This document shows positions 53,314 through 61,326 of a DNA stretch of 64,000 nucleotides, in pieces. The DNA lies in the NCBI GenBank assembly GCA_963726755.1, contig CAVSDB010000001.1, forward strand, positions 992,001 to 1,056,000, written 5' to 3'. How positions within the stretch are numbered: position 1 is the stretch's first letter; each line of letters opens with the position of its first letter. This DNA is from DATKIY01 sp963726755. GTDB taxonomy: Bacteria; Actinomycetota; Actinomycetes; JAHEKZ01. The notes beneath the pieces were generated by a model. That model searched no databases. It saw only the letters and a program-made list of their open reading frames with translations, and was not told the origin of the DNA. Both the position numbers and the translations under genes were made by a program.

Positions 53314-53319
53314 ACGTTA
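53314..53319 (-). promoter_or_regulatory. -10 box for a leaderless transcript of the gene at 52431-53306
   Basis: On the minus strand TAACGT ends 7 nt before GTG 53306. Confidence 0.35.
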
Positions 53320-53487
53320 ACGGCGCAGCGGGGTCGACGGCCTGCTGAATGGGCAGATCTACCCCAGGGAAGGTATCTGGTCACCGAACGTATGAGGCCG
53401 GCTACCAGGCGTGGACGCTGAAGGGCTCCGGCCAATAGGGCGCCGACACGTGTGGCCGATGAAGCGTCGGCTACTACAGGTGGGTAA

Positions 53488-55581
53488 CTACAGAGCGTCC
53501 AGTTCGCCTGTGTGGAATGCCCGTCCAGCAGTGCGCTGGCTGGCACCCACTCGATCCAGGTAGGGCGTGATGCCGCCGAGCCAGAACGGCCAACCTGCCC
53601 CAAGGACGAGGCAGAGGTCGATGTCTTGGACGGCGCCAACGACGTGCTCATCGAGCATGCGTCCCACCTCGTCGGCGAGGGCGGTGAGTACCCGTTCGAG
53701 GACCTGGTCGGGCGTTGACGGTTGATCGCCAACGACGAACAACGAGGCGACGGTCGGGTCGACCTCGGGGCTACCGGTGTCCCAGACGTAGACCGCTGTC
53801 TTTCCTGCGCCCACCAGTCTCGCGAGATTTTCTGAAACCGCGAAGCGCTCGGGAAAGGCGGCGTGCATGGTCTCGGCAACGTGAAGTGCGACGGCTGGTC
53901 CGACCAACTGCAACAACAGGAAGGGCGACATCGGCAGGCCCAGAGGGGCAAGCGATTGGTCGGCCACCTTGATCGGCGTCCCCTCGTCAACGACCGCGAG
54001 AATCTCGCCGAGGAACCTGGTGAGCAGTCGATTGACGACGAAGGCGGGGCAGTCCTGAACCAGTACGGCAGATTTCTTGAGTTGCTTGGCCAACGCAAAG
54101 GCGGTGACGACGGTTGCGTCGTCGGTATCGGGAATCCGAACGACCTCGATCAGTTGCATCACTGCCACTGGGTTGAAGAAGTGAAACCCGACTAGACGCT
54201 CAGGATGTTGGAGCGACTGCGCCATGGCTGTGACCGAAAGCGAAGACGTATTCGTCGCCAGGACGCATTGCTCGCTGACGACTTTCTCAACGTCCGTCAG
54301 CACAGCCCGCTTGACGTCCAGATCTTCGAAGACCGCTTCGATAACGAAGTCGGCGTCGGTCAGCGCTTGATGATCTGTCCCGCCAGTGACCAGAGCGTGC
54401 AGCCGGTTCGCGGTGTCGGGGGAGAGTCTGCCCTTCTTGGCCATCGCCTTGATCTCGTCGCCGACGGACTCAACGCCTCGGGCGGCGCGCTCTTCGTCGA
54501 TGTCGATCAAGTGGACCGGGACCTCGAGGCGCTGAGCAAACAGCAGTGCCAATTGGCTAGCCATGAGCCCGGCACCGATGATGCCGACCTTGGTAATCGG
54601 TTTAGGCGCGACGTCTGTCGGAACTCCAACTGGCCGTCGCGCTCGCTTCTGCACCAAGTCGAAGGCATAGAGCGAGGCTGCCAGTTCGGGGCTGACGGTC
54701 AGATCAGCGAGCGCCTCGTCTTCGGCTGCGAAGGCCTCGTCACGATTGGCAGTTTGCGCTGCGGCGATGAGTTCCAAGGCGCGTTGGGGTGCAGGCGGAA
54801 CTCCTGACGTCTTGGCTTCGGCAATTTCGCGTCCTCGCTCGACTGCCTGCGTCCATACGGATTCGTCCGCAGTGGCGGGACGGGCCGGTGACACCTCGCC
54901 TAGGACAACTTGCGCGGTCCAGTCGAGTGACTGTTCGATGAAGTCCGCCGGTTCGAACATGGCGTCGACGACACCGAGTTCGAGCGCTTGTTTCGGTTTG
55001 AGCATTCGGTTGAAGGACAGCGGGTTCTCGACCATGACGGTGACCGCGCGATCCGGACCGATCAGGTGAGGCAGGAGATAGCTACCACCCCACCCGGGGA
55101 TCAATCCCAAGAAGACCTCGGGTAGCGCAAGTGCAGCGGCAGAAGATGACACAGTTCGGTACGTGCAGTTCAGCGCCACCTCGAGGCCGCCGCCCATCGC
55201 CGCGCCATTGACGAACGCAAAGGTCGGCACCCCGAGGGTGCCCAGTCTTCCGAAGACGCGGTGGCCGAGTTGACCGATCTCGATGACTTGTTCCCGCTGT
55301 TCGAGCTGTCGAAACACCTTCAGGTCCGCGCCAACACTGAAGATGAACGGCTTGCCGGTCAAGCAGACCGCCACCAGGTCGGTTCGGGCGCCAACTTCGT
55401 CGAGAGCGGCGTCCAACGCATGAAGTGATCGAGGTCCAAAAGTGTTGGGCTTCTTGTGGTCGAAGCCGTTGTCCAACGTGATCAGGGCGGCTGTTCCAGC
55501 GTGACGCGGCAGTTCCACGTAGCGCACTGGCGCGAGCGTGACTACCTCGTCAGGGAAGTCCGGCAACGTGCTGGCCGTCAT
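53488..55581 (-). CDS. fadJ: Fatty-acid oxidation multifunctional protein (enoyl-CoA hydratase / 3-hydroxyacyl-CoA dehydrogenase)
   Basis: 697 residues from ATG 55581, overlapping the thiolase stop (ATGA). The crotonase domain (1-~300) has GKPFIFSVGADLKVF, FVNGAAMGGGLEVALNCTYR with the catalytic Glu, and LPEVFLGLIPGWGGSYLLPHLIG. The dehydrogenase part begins KPITKVGIIGAGLMASQLALLFA (NAD fold), contains FVIEAVFEDLDVK, ATNTSSLSVTAMA, GFHFFNPVAVMQLIEVV and DCPAFVVNRLLTRFLGE, and ends with the C-terminal helical domain. Works with the adjacent thiolase in beta-oxidation. Confidence 0.93.
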   Translation of the reverse strand: MTASTLPDFPDEVVTLAPVRYVELPRHAGTAALITLDNGFDHKKPNTFGPRSLHALDAALDEVGARTDLVAVCLTGKPFIFSVGADLKVFRQLEQREQVIEIGQLGHRVFGRLGTLGVPTFAFVNGAAMGGGLEVALNCTYRTVSSSAAALALPEVFLGLIPGWGGSYLLPHLIGPDRAVTVMVENPLSFNRMLKPKQALELGVVDAMFEPADFIEQSLDWTAQVVLGEVSPARPATADESVWTQAVERGREIAEAKTSGVPPAPQRALELIAAAQTANRDEAFAAEDEALADLTVSPELAASLYAFDLVQKRARRPVGVPTDVAPKPITKVGIIGAGLMASQLALLFAQRLEVPVHLIDIDEERAARGVESVGDEIKAMAKKGRLSPDTANRLHALVTGGTDHQALTDADFVIEAVFEDLDVKRAVLTDVEKVVSEQCVLATNTSSLSVTAMAQSLQHPERLVGFHFFNPVAVMQLIEVVRIPDTDDATVVTAFALAKQLKKSAVLVQDCPAFVVNRLLTRFLGEILAVVDEGTPIKVADQSLAPLGLPMSPFLLLQLVGPAVALHVAETMHAAFPERFAVSENLARLVGAGKTAVYVWDTGSPEVDPTVASLFVVGDQPSTPDQVLERVLTALADEVGRMLDEHVVGAVQDIDLCLVLGAGWPFWLGGITPYLDRVGASQRTAGRAFHTGELDAL

Positions 55582-56780
55582 GCCGACTCTCCTGAGTTGT
55601 GGTTGGGGTTCTCCCAGATGACGGTTCCCCCCTGGCCAAGACCGACGCACATAGTGGTGAGTCCGTACCGCACCTGCGGGCTATCAGCGAACTGCTTGGC
55701 TAGGTGAATCATCAGGCGTACACCTGAGCTTGCGAGTGGATGGCCGACTGCAATCGCGCCGCCGTACGCGTTCACCCGCTCGTCGTCGTCCGCAATACCG
55801 AAATGGTCCAAGAAGGCCAACACCTGAACGGCGAAAGCTTCGTTGATTTCGAACAGCCCGATGTCGTCGATCGAAAGACCGGTACGAGTCAGTGCCTTCT
55901 CGGTCGACGGGATCGGTCCAACTCCCATGACGGCGGGGTCTACTCCTGCAAACGCGAAGCCAACCAGTCGCATCTTCTTTGTCAGGCCGAGTTCGTCGGC
56001 AACTGTTTCGGCGGCGATGAGCGACCCCGTCGCACCGTCGTTGAGTCCCGCGGCGTTCCCCGCGGTGACGTTTCCGTGTGGTCGAAACGGTGTCCGCAAC
56101 TGCGACAAGATCTCGGGTGTCGTATCTGGGCGCGGCGGTTCGTCTTGTGTTGCCAAACCCCAACCTTTGGCCGCATCGCGAGTGGCGACGGGAACTAGGT
56201 CCGGCTGAATGTGATCGTCGACGTACGCCTTGGCCAGCCTTGCCTGGCTGCGGGCGGCGAAGGCGTCGGCACGCTCGCGGGTCAGGTGGGGGAAACGATC
56301 GTGAAGTGCTTCGGCTGTCTTGCCCATCACGAGGGCGTCAGGATCAACGAGCCGCTCGGCCACAAACCGGGGGTTCGGATCAATGCCCTCGCCGATCGGG
56401 TGACGCCCCATGTGTTCGACCCCGCCGGCGATCGCTACGTCGTAGGCGTCGCACGCGATACCGGAAGCGGTCGTAGTCACGGCCGTCATCGCGCCAGCAC
56501 ACATCCGATCGATTGAGTAGCCAGGGACCGAACGCGGTAGTCCGGCCAGAATCCCGGCGCTCCGGCCAAGGGTGAGTCCCTGATCGCCGATCTGAGTGGT
56601 CGCAGCGAGGGCGACCTCGTCGATCCGGTCCGGAGGCAGGTTTGGGTTGCGACGCAGCAGGTCGCGGATGACCTTGACTGCTAAGTCGTCGGCGCGGGTC
56701 TGCTCGTACATGCCGCCCGCCTTGCCGAAGGGCGTGCGCACGCCGTCGACAAAGACGACTTCACGAATCGCACGTGTCAC
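55578..56780 (-). CDS. fadA: Acetyl-CoA acyltransferase (3-ketoacyl-CoA thiolase)
   Basis: Thiolytic cleavage of 3-ketoacyl-CoA. 400 residues from GTG 56780, with GGGAGG 5-6 nt upstream. REVVFVDGVRTPFGKAGGMY, YSIDRMCAGAMTAVTTTA with nucleophile Cys-94, FEINEAFAVQVLAF, NAYGGAIAVGHPLASSGVRLM with the catalytic His and TTMCVGLGQGGTVIWE with the second Cys. First gene of a fadA-fadJ operon, with a palindrome at its promoter. Confidence 0.94.
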   Translation of the reverse strand: MTRAIREVVFVDGVRTPFGKAGGMYEQTRADDLAVKVIRDLLRRNPNLPPDRIDEVALAATTQIGDQGLTLGRSAGILAGLPRSVPGYSIDRMCAGAMTAVTTTASGIACDAYDVAIAGGVEHMGRHPIGEGIDPNPRFVAERLVDPDALVMGKTAEALHDRFPHLTRERADAFAARSQARLAKAYVDDHIQPDLVPVATRDAAKGWGLATQDEPPRPDTTPEILSQLRTPFRPHGNVTAGNAAGLNDGATGSLIAAETVADELGLTKKMRLVGFAFAGVDPAVMGVGPIPSTEKALTRTGLSIDDIGLFEINEAFAVQVLAFLDHFGIADDDERVNAYGGAIAVGHPLASSGVRLMIHLAKQFADSPQVRYGLTTMCVGLGQGGTVIWENPNHNSGESA

Positions 56781-56839
56781 GACGGCCTCCCAGGCTCGGG
56801 TGCGGCCACTTGGATGTAGACCCGGCCACCGACTAGATA

Positions 56840-56853
56840 TTACTGATCGGTAA
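56840..56853. promoter_or_regulatory. Palindromic operator candidate of fadA-fadJ
   Basis: TTACTGATCGGTAA (minus strand TTACCGATCAGTAA) is a 14-bp inverted repeat with one mismatched pair, about 60 nt upstream of fadA. On the minus strand TAATAT overlaps its end and could be a -10. TetR-type regulators of fatty-acid genes bind such sites, but none is encoded nearby. Confidence 0.5.
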
Positions 56854-56887
56854 CCGCTGTCTGATTCATGAGGGGCTGGCCGATTCG

Positions 56888-57586
56888 TTAGGGCAGGTTT
56901 CGGGTGGCTTCTTTGATCGACAGTGGTCGCATTCGTGATCGGTGTTCGGCCACGTATGACCGTACCCACGCTGGTTGGTGCTTGGACGCATCGCGAAGGG
57001 CCCATCCCACGCCCTTGCGCAAGAAGAACTCGGGCCGCTCGAGGTTCGGCTCAAGGACGTCAGACAGCAAGTCGGTATCCAGGTCTTGTTTCAGGCCGAC
57101 CTGGCTGAGCACCGCAGCCCGGCGCAGCCATAAGTGATCATCGGACGCCCAAGTACGAGGGACTTGCGCGACTTCGGCTGAATAGCTAGCGACGAGTGGT
57201 GCCAACACATGCGTCGAGACATCGTCGACGACGTCCCACCACGCTCCGGTGACGATCACGTGGCGGAGTAGAGGGACAGTCGCCGGAGTTCTGAACTGCG
57301 CGTGCTTGCGGGTCGTCCAGAGGTCAAGCGCGGCGTACCACTCCTCGCGGTGGGTGGCCTCGTCGAACAAGGTCCGCACGGTTGCCTCCAGTTCTTCGCG
57401 AGTGCTGAAGGGGTGACTGCGTAACTGCTGATTCACCACAGCCCGGACCTCGGGTGCCGTGGCGCCGAAGTACGGCAGCCGCGATTTCATGTACGCCTGC
57501 TGTTGGGGCGCACGCTCCGGGTTCGCCAGCGCTGCCAGAGCCGTACGGATCTCGTCGATCAGCGCGAGGTTGGCTCGGGTGGTCAC
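56888..57586 (-). CDS. AlkD-type DNA alkylation repair protein
   Basis: 232 residues of HEAT-like helices: AYMKSRLPYFGATAPEVRAVVN, EEWYAALDLW, WDVVDDVSTHVLAPLV, DDHLWLRRAAVLSQVGLK and FFLRKGVGWALRDASKHQPAWVRSYVAEH. The aromatic and acidic residues WW...VDD, LWLRRAA and RKGVGWALR correspond to the DNA-cradling set of AlkD glycosylases. GTG 57586 is the last of four tandem start-codon copies after rnd. Confidence 0.85.
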   Translation of the reverse strand: MTTRANLALIDEIRTALAALANPERAPQQQAYMKSRLPYFGATAPEVRAVVNQQLRSHPFSTREELEATVRTLFDEATHREEWYAALDLWTTRKHAQFRTPATVPLLRHVIVTGAWWDVVDDVSTHVLAPLVASYSAEVAQVPRTWASDDHLWLRRAAVLSQVGLKQDLDTDLLSDVLEPNLERPEFFLRKGVGWALRDASKHQPAWVRSYVAEHRSRMRPLSIKEATRNLP

Positions 57587-57629
57587 GAACTCGGTGTCAT
57601 GAACTCGGTGATCACGAACTCGGTGTCAC
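57584..57629 (-). repeat. Tandem copies of the stop/start overlap between rnd and the AlkD-type gene
   Basis: On the minus strand start codons at 57629 (GTG), 57615 (GTG), 57600 (ATG) and 57586 (GTG) each begin a 14-15 bp copy of [G/A]TGA...CACCGAGTTC; the last copy is diverged (CACCCGAGCC). GTG 57629 overlaps the rnd stop. It reads MTPSS to a TGA overlapping GTG 57615, which reads ten codons to a TGA overlapping GTG 57586. Confidence 0.9.
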
Positions 57630-58879
57630 AAATCCGAGGGGCTTGAACCGTCCCCCGCGGCTGCTTCGAGAGCCAACCGCTGCAACGCTCGTGACACCGG
57701 GTGGGCAGTCAGCTCGACCTGCCACGGGCGCGCGCCGAGTTCGGTCAGCCGTGCGGAGATCGACTCCGTGCTGAGGTCCTCGGGCGGCTGCCACGCGACT
57801 CGTCGCAGCGTGTCGGGTGTCAGTAGGTTTTCGGTAGGTAGCTCGTGCTCGTCTGCGAGGGCCGCGATGGCCGGGCGGAGCACACCAAGACGTGCCGCCG
57901 CCGCTGGATCGCGGTCTGCCCAGGAACGGGCGGGCGGCGGAGCGTCAGAAGGCAGTGCTGCGGGAGGAAGTTCCGAGCCAGGGAGCGCCCGAGCCCGGTC
58001 CAGCGCACCCAGCCAGCGGTCGGCGCTTCGTTTGGTCGAACGGCCACCGAAGACCGGGAGTGCGATCAGTGCCTCGCGGGTGGTCGGGGCGGTAACCGCG
58101 GCGTCGATGATGGCCGAGTCAGGCAGGATCCGGCCAGGTGCGATGTCTCGACCACGGGCGATCTCGTCGCGGAGCAGCCAAAGTTCACGGACGGCCGCCA
58201 GTTGTCGAGGCTGGCGCAGTCGATGAATCCCTGACGTGCGTCGCCAGGGGTCCTTGCGCGGTGTCGAGTGGGGCGCAGCCACAATGGCGGCGAATTCCTG
58301 CCTGGCCCACTCGGACTTACCGGTTTCCTCAAGTTCCGCGGCCAGTGCGTCGCGAAGGTCGACCAACACCTCGACGTCCAAAGCTGCGTAGCGCAGCCAG
58401 TCTTCAGGTAGCGGTCGGGTGGACCAGTCGACGGCCGCGTGCCCCTTCTCGAGTTGGTAGCCAAGGACCGCCTCAGTGATAGCGCCCAGGCCGACCCGCG
58501 GGTAGCCAAGCAGGCGACCTGCTAGTTCGGTGTCAAACAAGTTGGTGGGTGACAAGCCGAGATCAGCCAGGCAGGGCAGGTCCTGGGACGCCGCATGCAA
58601 TACCCACTCGGCATCACCCAAAGCCTCAGCCAAACGCGACAAGTCACGCAGGGGGTCGGGGTCGACCAGGACGGTGCCTGATCCGGCTCGGCGAATCTGG
58701 ACCAAGTAAGCCCGGTGCCCGTAGCGGTAGCCGCTGGCTCGTTCGGCGTCGATGGCGATGGGGCCATCGCCATCGACGAGGGCGGCGGCCGCGGCGTCGA
58801 GTTCGTCGGCGGTCGAGGTGACCGGGGGGAGTCCGTCCCGCGGTTCAAGCAAAGGGACGATCGCCCGTTCGGTGGTCAC
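57626..58879 (-). CDS. rnd: Ribonuclease D
   Basis: 3'-5' exoribonuclease of the DEDD family. 417 residues. Exo I IAIDAERASGYRYGHRAYLVQI, Exo II region NLFDTELAGRLLGYPRVGLGAI, Exo III WLRYAALDVEVLVDLRDAL, then an HRDC domain (LRQPRQLAAVRELWLLRDEIARGRDI). GTG 58879 preceded by a leaderless-type TAACGT. The second helical domain fills the C-terminus. Same neighbour set (DUF3000, hemE) as other actinobacteria. Confidence 0.9.
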   Translation of the reverse strand: MTTERAIVPLLEPRDGLPPVTSTADELDAAAAALVDGDGPIAIDAERASGYRYGHRAYLVQIRRAGSGTVLVDPDPLRDLSRLAEALGDAEWVLHAASQDLPCLADLGLSPTNLFDTELAGRLLGYPRVGLGAITEAVLGYQLEKGHAAVDWSTRPLPEDWLRYAALDVEVLVDLRDALAAELEETGKSEWARQEFAAIVAAPHSTPRKDPWRRTSGIHRLRQPRQLAAVRELWLLRDEIARGRDIAPGRILPDSAIIDAAVTAPTTREALIALPVFGGRSTKRSADRWLGALDRARALPGSELPPAALPSDAPPPARSWADRDPAAAARLGVLRPAIAALADEHELPTENLLTPDTLRRVAWQPPEDLSTESISARLTELGARPWQVELTAHPVSRALQRLALEAAAGDGSSPSDL

Positions 58880-58885
58880 GCGGCT

Positions 58886-58891
58886 ACGTTA
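58886..58891 (-). promoter_or_regulatory. -10 box for leaderless rnd
   Basis: On the minus strand TAACGT ends 6 nt before GTG 58879. Confidence 0.45.
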
Positions 58892-58976
58892 CGCGGCCGC
58901 GGTGGTGCTGGGCTGATTGTGGGCGTGTGTCAGGACGCCCGAGTGCAACCGGACGCGAGTGAAAAGGGCGCGACTG

Positions 58977-59594
58977 TCAGTAGATGACGCCGGCGCGCAA
59001 GGCGACGGCAACCATCTCGGCGCGGTCGCCGGTGCCGAGCTTTCGGGCAATGCGAGCCAGGTGACTCTTGACCGTGAGGGCCGACAGATTCAGCTCGCCA
59101 CCGATGTCACGGTTGGATCGTCCCTGGGCCACCAGCGAGAGCACTTCAATCTCACGAGCAGACAGTCCGTCTGGGCCGGACGCGCCACGCACGCGAGCGC
59201 CGCCCACTGGGCGCGGACCTTCTGGCGCGGAGCCGGTTGCGACGAAACCCTTGACGCCTGCGGCCACCGCGGCGCGAACCGAGTACGGGTCGTCCCCTGG
59301 TGAGAGTGCAACGCATCGACTCCAACCGGCCTGACGCAGTTCAGCAAGCAACCCGAGGCCGGAGCCATCGGGAAGTGCAAGATCAATAACGCAAAGATCG
59401 CGTGGGCCAATAGCCATCGCTCTGGCACGAGCTTCAGCGACGCTGGCCGCCTCAGCGACTTCAACGGCGCCCAAAACGTGTAAGCGACGAACCACGGCAT
59501 CACGCACGCCCGGATGGGCGACGACCGCCATGGCGGTGAAACGAGCCGTGCGATAGGCCGCTGCCGGCCCGCTGCGCTCGACGAGTGCTGTCAC
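58977..59594 (-). CDS. Orphan LuxR/NarL-type response regulator with degenerate receiver
   Basis: 205 residues from GTG 59594, with GGGGAGG upstream. The receiver-like domain begins MAVVAHPGVRDAVVRRLHVLG, lacking the usual pair of acidic residues after the first strand. It keeps Asp-71 in LCVIDLALPDGSGLGLLAEL, but the last strand GVKGFVATGS lacks the usual lysine. The C-terminus is a LuxR helix-turn-helix (DGLSAREIEVLSLVAQGRSNRDIGGELNLSALTVKSHLARIARKLG). No histidine kinase nearby. Regulators of this kind sit between rnd and DUF3000 in actinobacteria. Confidence 0.85.
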   Translation of the reverse strand: MTALVERSGPAAAYRTARFTAMAVVAHPGVRDAVVRRLHVLGAVEVAEAASVAEARARAMAIGPRDLCVIDLALPDGSGLGLLAELRQAGWSRCVALSPGDDPYSVRAAVAAGVKGFVATGSAPEGPRPVGGARVRGASGPDGLSAREIEVLSLVAQGRSNRDIGGELNLSALTVKSHLARIARKLGTGDRAEMVAVALRAGVIY

Positions 59595-59764
59595 CCGTCC
59601 TCCCCTGTCGTGCCGATCCGAAGGGTTCTCCGGCGCGATCGGGCGCTTTCCCGACCACGTGGGAGTCATCGGACGAGATCGTCGCTGGCTGTAGCCATCC
59701 GCCCGAACTGGCTTGAACTCGACTGCCTGAGCGACTCGACGGAAGGGCGCTGTGTGGCGCAACG

Positions 59765-59793
59765 GCGGTTAGGCGCAAAGAGCGGTTAGGCGC
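59765..59793 (-). repeat. Duplicated stop region of the DUF3000 gene, period 17
   Basis: On the minus strand GCGCCTAACCGC occurs at 59793-59782 and again at 59776-59765. The TAA stop of the DUF3000 gene lies in the first copy. The rest of the 59595-59764 gap shows no feature. Confidence 0.65.
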
Positions 59794-60367
59794 GAGAAGC
59801 GGGGCGACGAACCGATCCGAGCGGGACGACCCCTGCTGGGACTGGTGGGACTCCTGCGGCGGTGCAAAGCAGGTCAGCCCACCCCGACAGATGTGGGGCG
59901 AGGTCTTCAGTATTCGGCGTCCAGGAGGCTCTGACCTCAAGTTCGGCGGTCGTTGGGCGGTCCGACATCGCACCGAAACTCTCTGACGTGACCCGGGTCA
60001 CCGTGCCGCTCGGGGAGTGGTGATTTGCCCCATGGTGGGACAGCGACTCCAGTAGCCAGGCCCAACCAACCTCGGCCACCATGGGATCGGTCGCCATCTC
60101 GGGGTCGAGCAATGCGCGAGCAAAGGTCACCACCCGGAACGTCCCGTCCCAGGCGTCGTGGCCGTCGGGATTGTGGAGCACCACGAACCGTCCCGAGCCG
60201 AGTTCGTCGCCGCCAACCAGGACGTCTGCGGTCATGGCAACTGCAAATGGGGCCAGTCGCTGAGGGGCTGGGGCTTCGTCGAGTTGGATCTCCGACCGGA
60301 GCCGTACCGACCGCAACGAGTCCAGCGCATGCTGAAAAGCCTGCGGGGCTGCGTCCTGAACGGTCAC
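59786..60367 (-). CDS. DUF3000 family protein
   Basis: 193 residues from GTG 60367. LAPFAVAMTADVLVGGDELGSGRFVVLHNPDGHDAWDGTFRVVTFARA and EVGWAWLLESL are typical of DUF3000, an actinobacterial family of unknown function. HSLSHHGAN-type histidines follow. Located between the response regulator and hemE as usual. Leaderless by TAGGCT. Confidence 0.85.
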   Translation of the reverse strand: MTVQDAAPQAFQHALDSLRSVRLRSEIQLDEAPAPQRLAPFAVAMTADVLVGGDELGSGRFVVLHNPDGHDAWDGTFRVVTFARALLDPEMATDPMVAEVGWAWLLESLSHHGANHHSPSGTVTRVTSESFGAMSDRPTTAELEVRASWTPNTEDLAPHLSGWADLLCTAAGVPPVPAGVVPLGSVRRPASRA

Positions 60368-60373
60368 TGGGCG

Positions 60374-60379
60374 AGCCTA
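60374..60379 (-). promoter_or_regulatory. -10 box for a leaderless transcript of the DUF3000 gene
   Basis: On the minus strand TAGGCT ends 6 nt before GTG 60367. It shares the 71-nt divergent gap with the eamA-type gene. Confidence 0.5.
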
Positions 60380-60426
60380 CGTCGCCGTTGGCCAAGAGCG
60401 GTCCCAACACGCGCGGGGCCACCCCC

Positions 60427-60432
60427 TAGCCT
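60427..60432 (+). promoter_or_regulatory. -10 box for a leaderless transcript of the EamA transporter gene
   Basis: TAGCCT ends 6 nt before ATG 60439. Confidence 0.5.
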
Positions 60433-60438
60433 TCCGCC

Positions 60439-61284
60439 ATGGCCGTTGCCTTCGCATTGCTCTCCAGCCTGCTCTGGGGCACGGCGGACTTCTTCGGCGG
60501 CGTCTACACCAGGCGGATGCAGGCGGTTGTGGTCGTACTGGTGTCTCAGGCCTTTGCCTGGGTGGTCATCGTGCCAACCGCCTATCTTGCCGGAGCCTTC
60601 AACGACCCGTCCGGCTACTTCTGGTGGGGGGTGACGGCGGGCATTGTCGGACCAACCGCTCTTGTCGCCTTCTACATCGCCCTGTCGATCGGCACGATGG
60701 GAGTCGTTTCTCCGATCGCGTCCCTCGGGATCGTCGTGCCAGTGGTCTGGGGGTTGATCGAGGGTGACCGGCCGAGCACCCTCCAGATCGTTGGGATGAT
60801 CCTGGGTTTTGCTGGCGTGATCCTGGCTGGCGGGCCCGACATGCCCAGCGATGATCACCACGCACGGGCGGCTCACATTCGGTCCATCGGACTGGCCTTG
60901 GCCGCCGCCCTTGGGTTCGGCCTGGCCTTCGTCTGTTTGGACGGTGGCGGCCAGTACAGCGTCGGCATGACGGTGGTGGTCCAGCGCAGCACCAGCGTGC
61001 TGTTCATGGTCATCCCGGTTTTGGTCTTCACTCGGCTGCGCGGGCTGCGCGCCCGAGACCTACCCGGACTGGCCGGGGTGGGGCTCGGCGATGCCGGGGC
61101 TAACGCTGCGTTCGCGTTGTCATCGACGATGGGATTGCTCAGTGTTACAGCTGTCCTGGGTTCGTTGTACCCGGTCGCGACGCTGTTGCTGGCTCGGTTC
61201 CTGTTGCACGAGCGCCTGACTCGACTACAGGGGTACGGCGTCACGTTGGCCCTCGCCGGCGTTGTGTTGCTGGCAGCCGGCTGA
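60439..61284 (+). CDS. EamA/DMT-superfamily transporter
   Basis: 281 residues with ten predicted helices in two EamA repeats: FALLSSLLWGTADFFGG...first, VVSPIASLGIVVPVVWGLIEGDRPS at the end of the first repeat, and SLYPVATLLLARFLLHERLTRLQGYGVTLALAGVVLL at the end of the second, both with the (P)xxxxxxE(R/x)xx motif of the family. Exports or imports a small metabolite. The substrate is unknown. Confidence 0.85.
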   Translation: MAVAFALLSSLLWGTADFFGGVYTRRMQAVVVVLVSQAFAWVVIVPTAYLAGAFNDPSGYFWWGVTAGIVGPTALVAFYIALSIGTMGVVSPIASLGIVVPVVWGLIEGDRPSTLQIVGMILGFAGVILAGGPDMPSDDHHARAAHIRSIGLALAAALGFGLAFVCLDGGGQYSVGMTVVVQRSTSVLFMVIPVLVFTRLRGLRARDLPGLAGVGLGDAGANAAFALSSTMGLLSVTAVLGSLYPVATLLLARFLLHERLTRLQGYGVTLALAGVVLLAAG

Positions 61285-61314
61285 GATCACCTGTCACCGG
61301 TCCGGGCACTGCCC

Positions 61315-61320
61315 TAGAGA
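61315..61320 (+). promoter_or_regulatory. Candidate -10 box of hemE
   Basis: TAGAGA ends 6 nt before GTG 61327, with TGTCAC 17 nt further upstream (61292-61297). The last base departs from TANNNT. Confidence 0.35.
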
Positions 61321-61326
61321 CCTGAC

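Noticed and set aside
52431..54098. A 555-codon minus-strand frame running from fadJ through the hypothetical gene
   Set aside because: Upstream of 53306 it is another frame of the fadJ 3' end plus the gap, with no conserved sequence.
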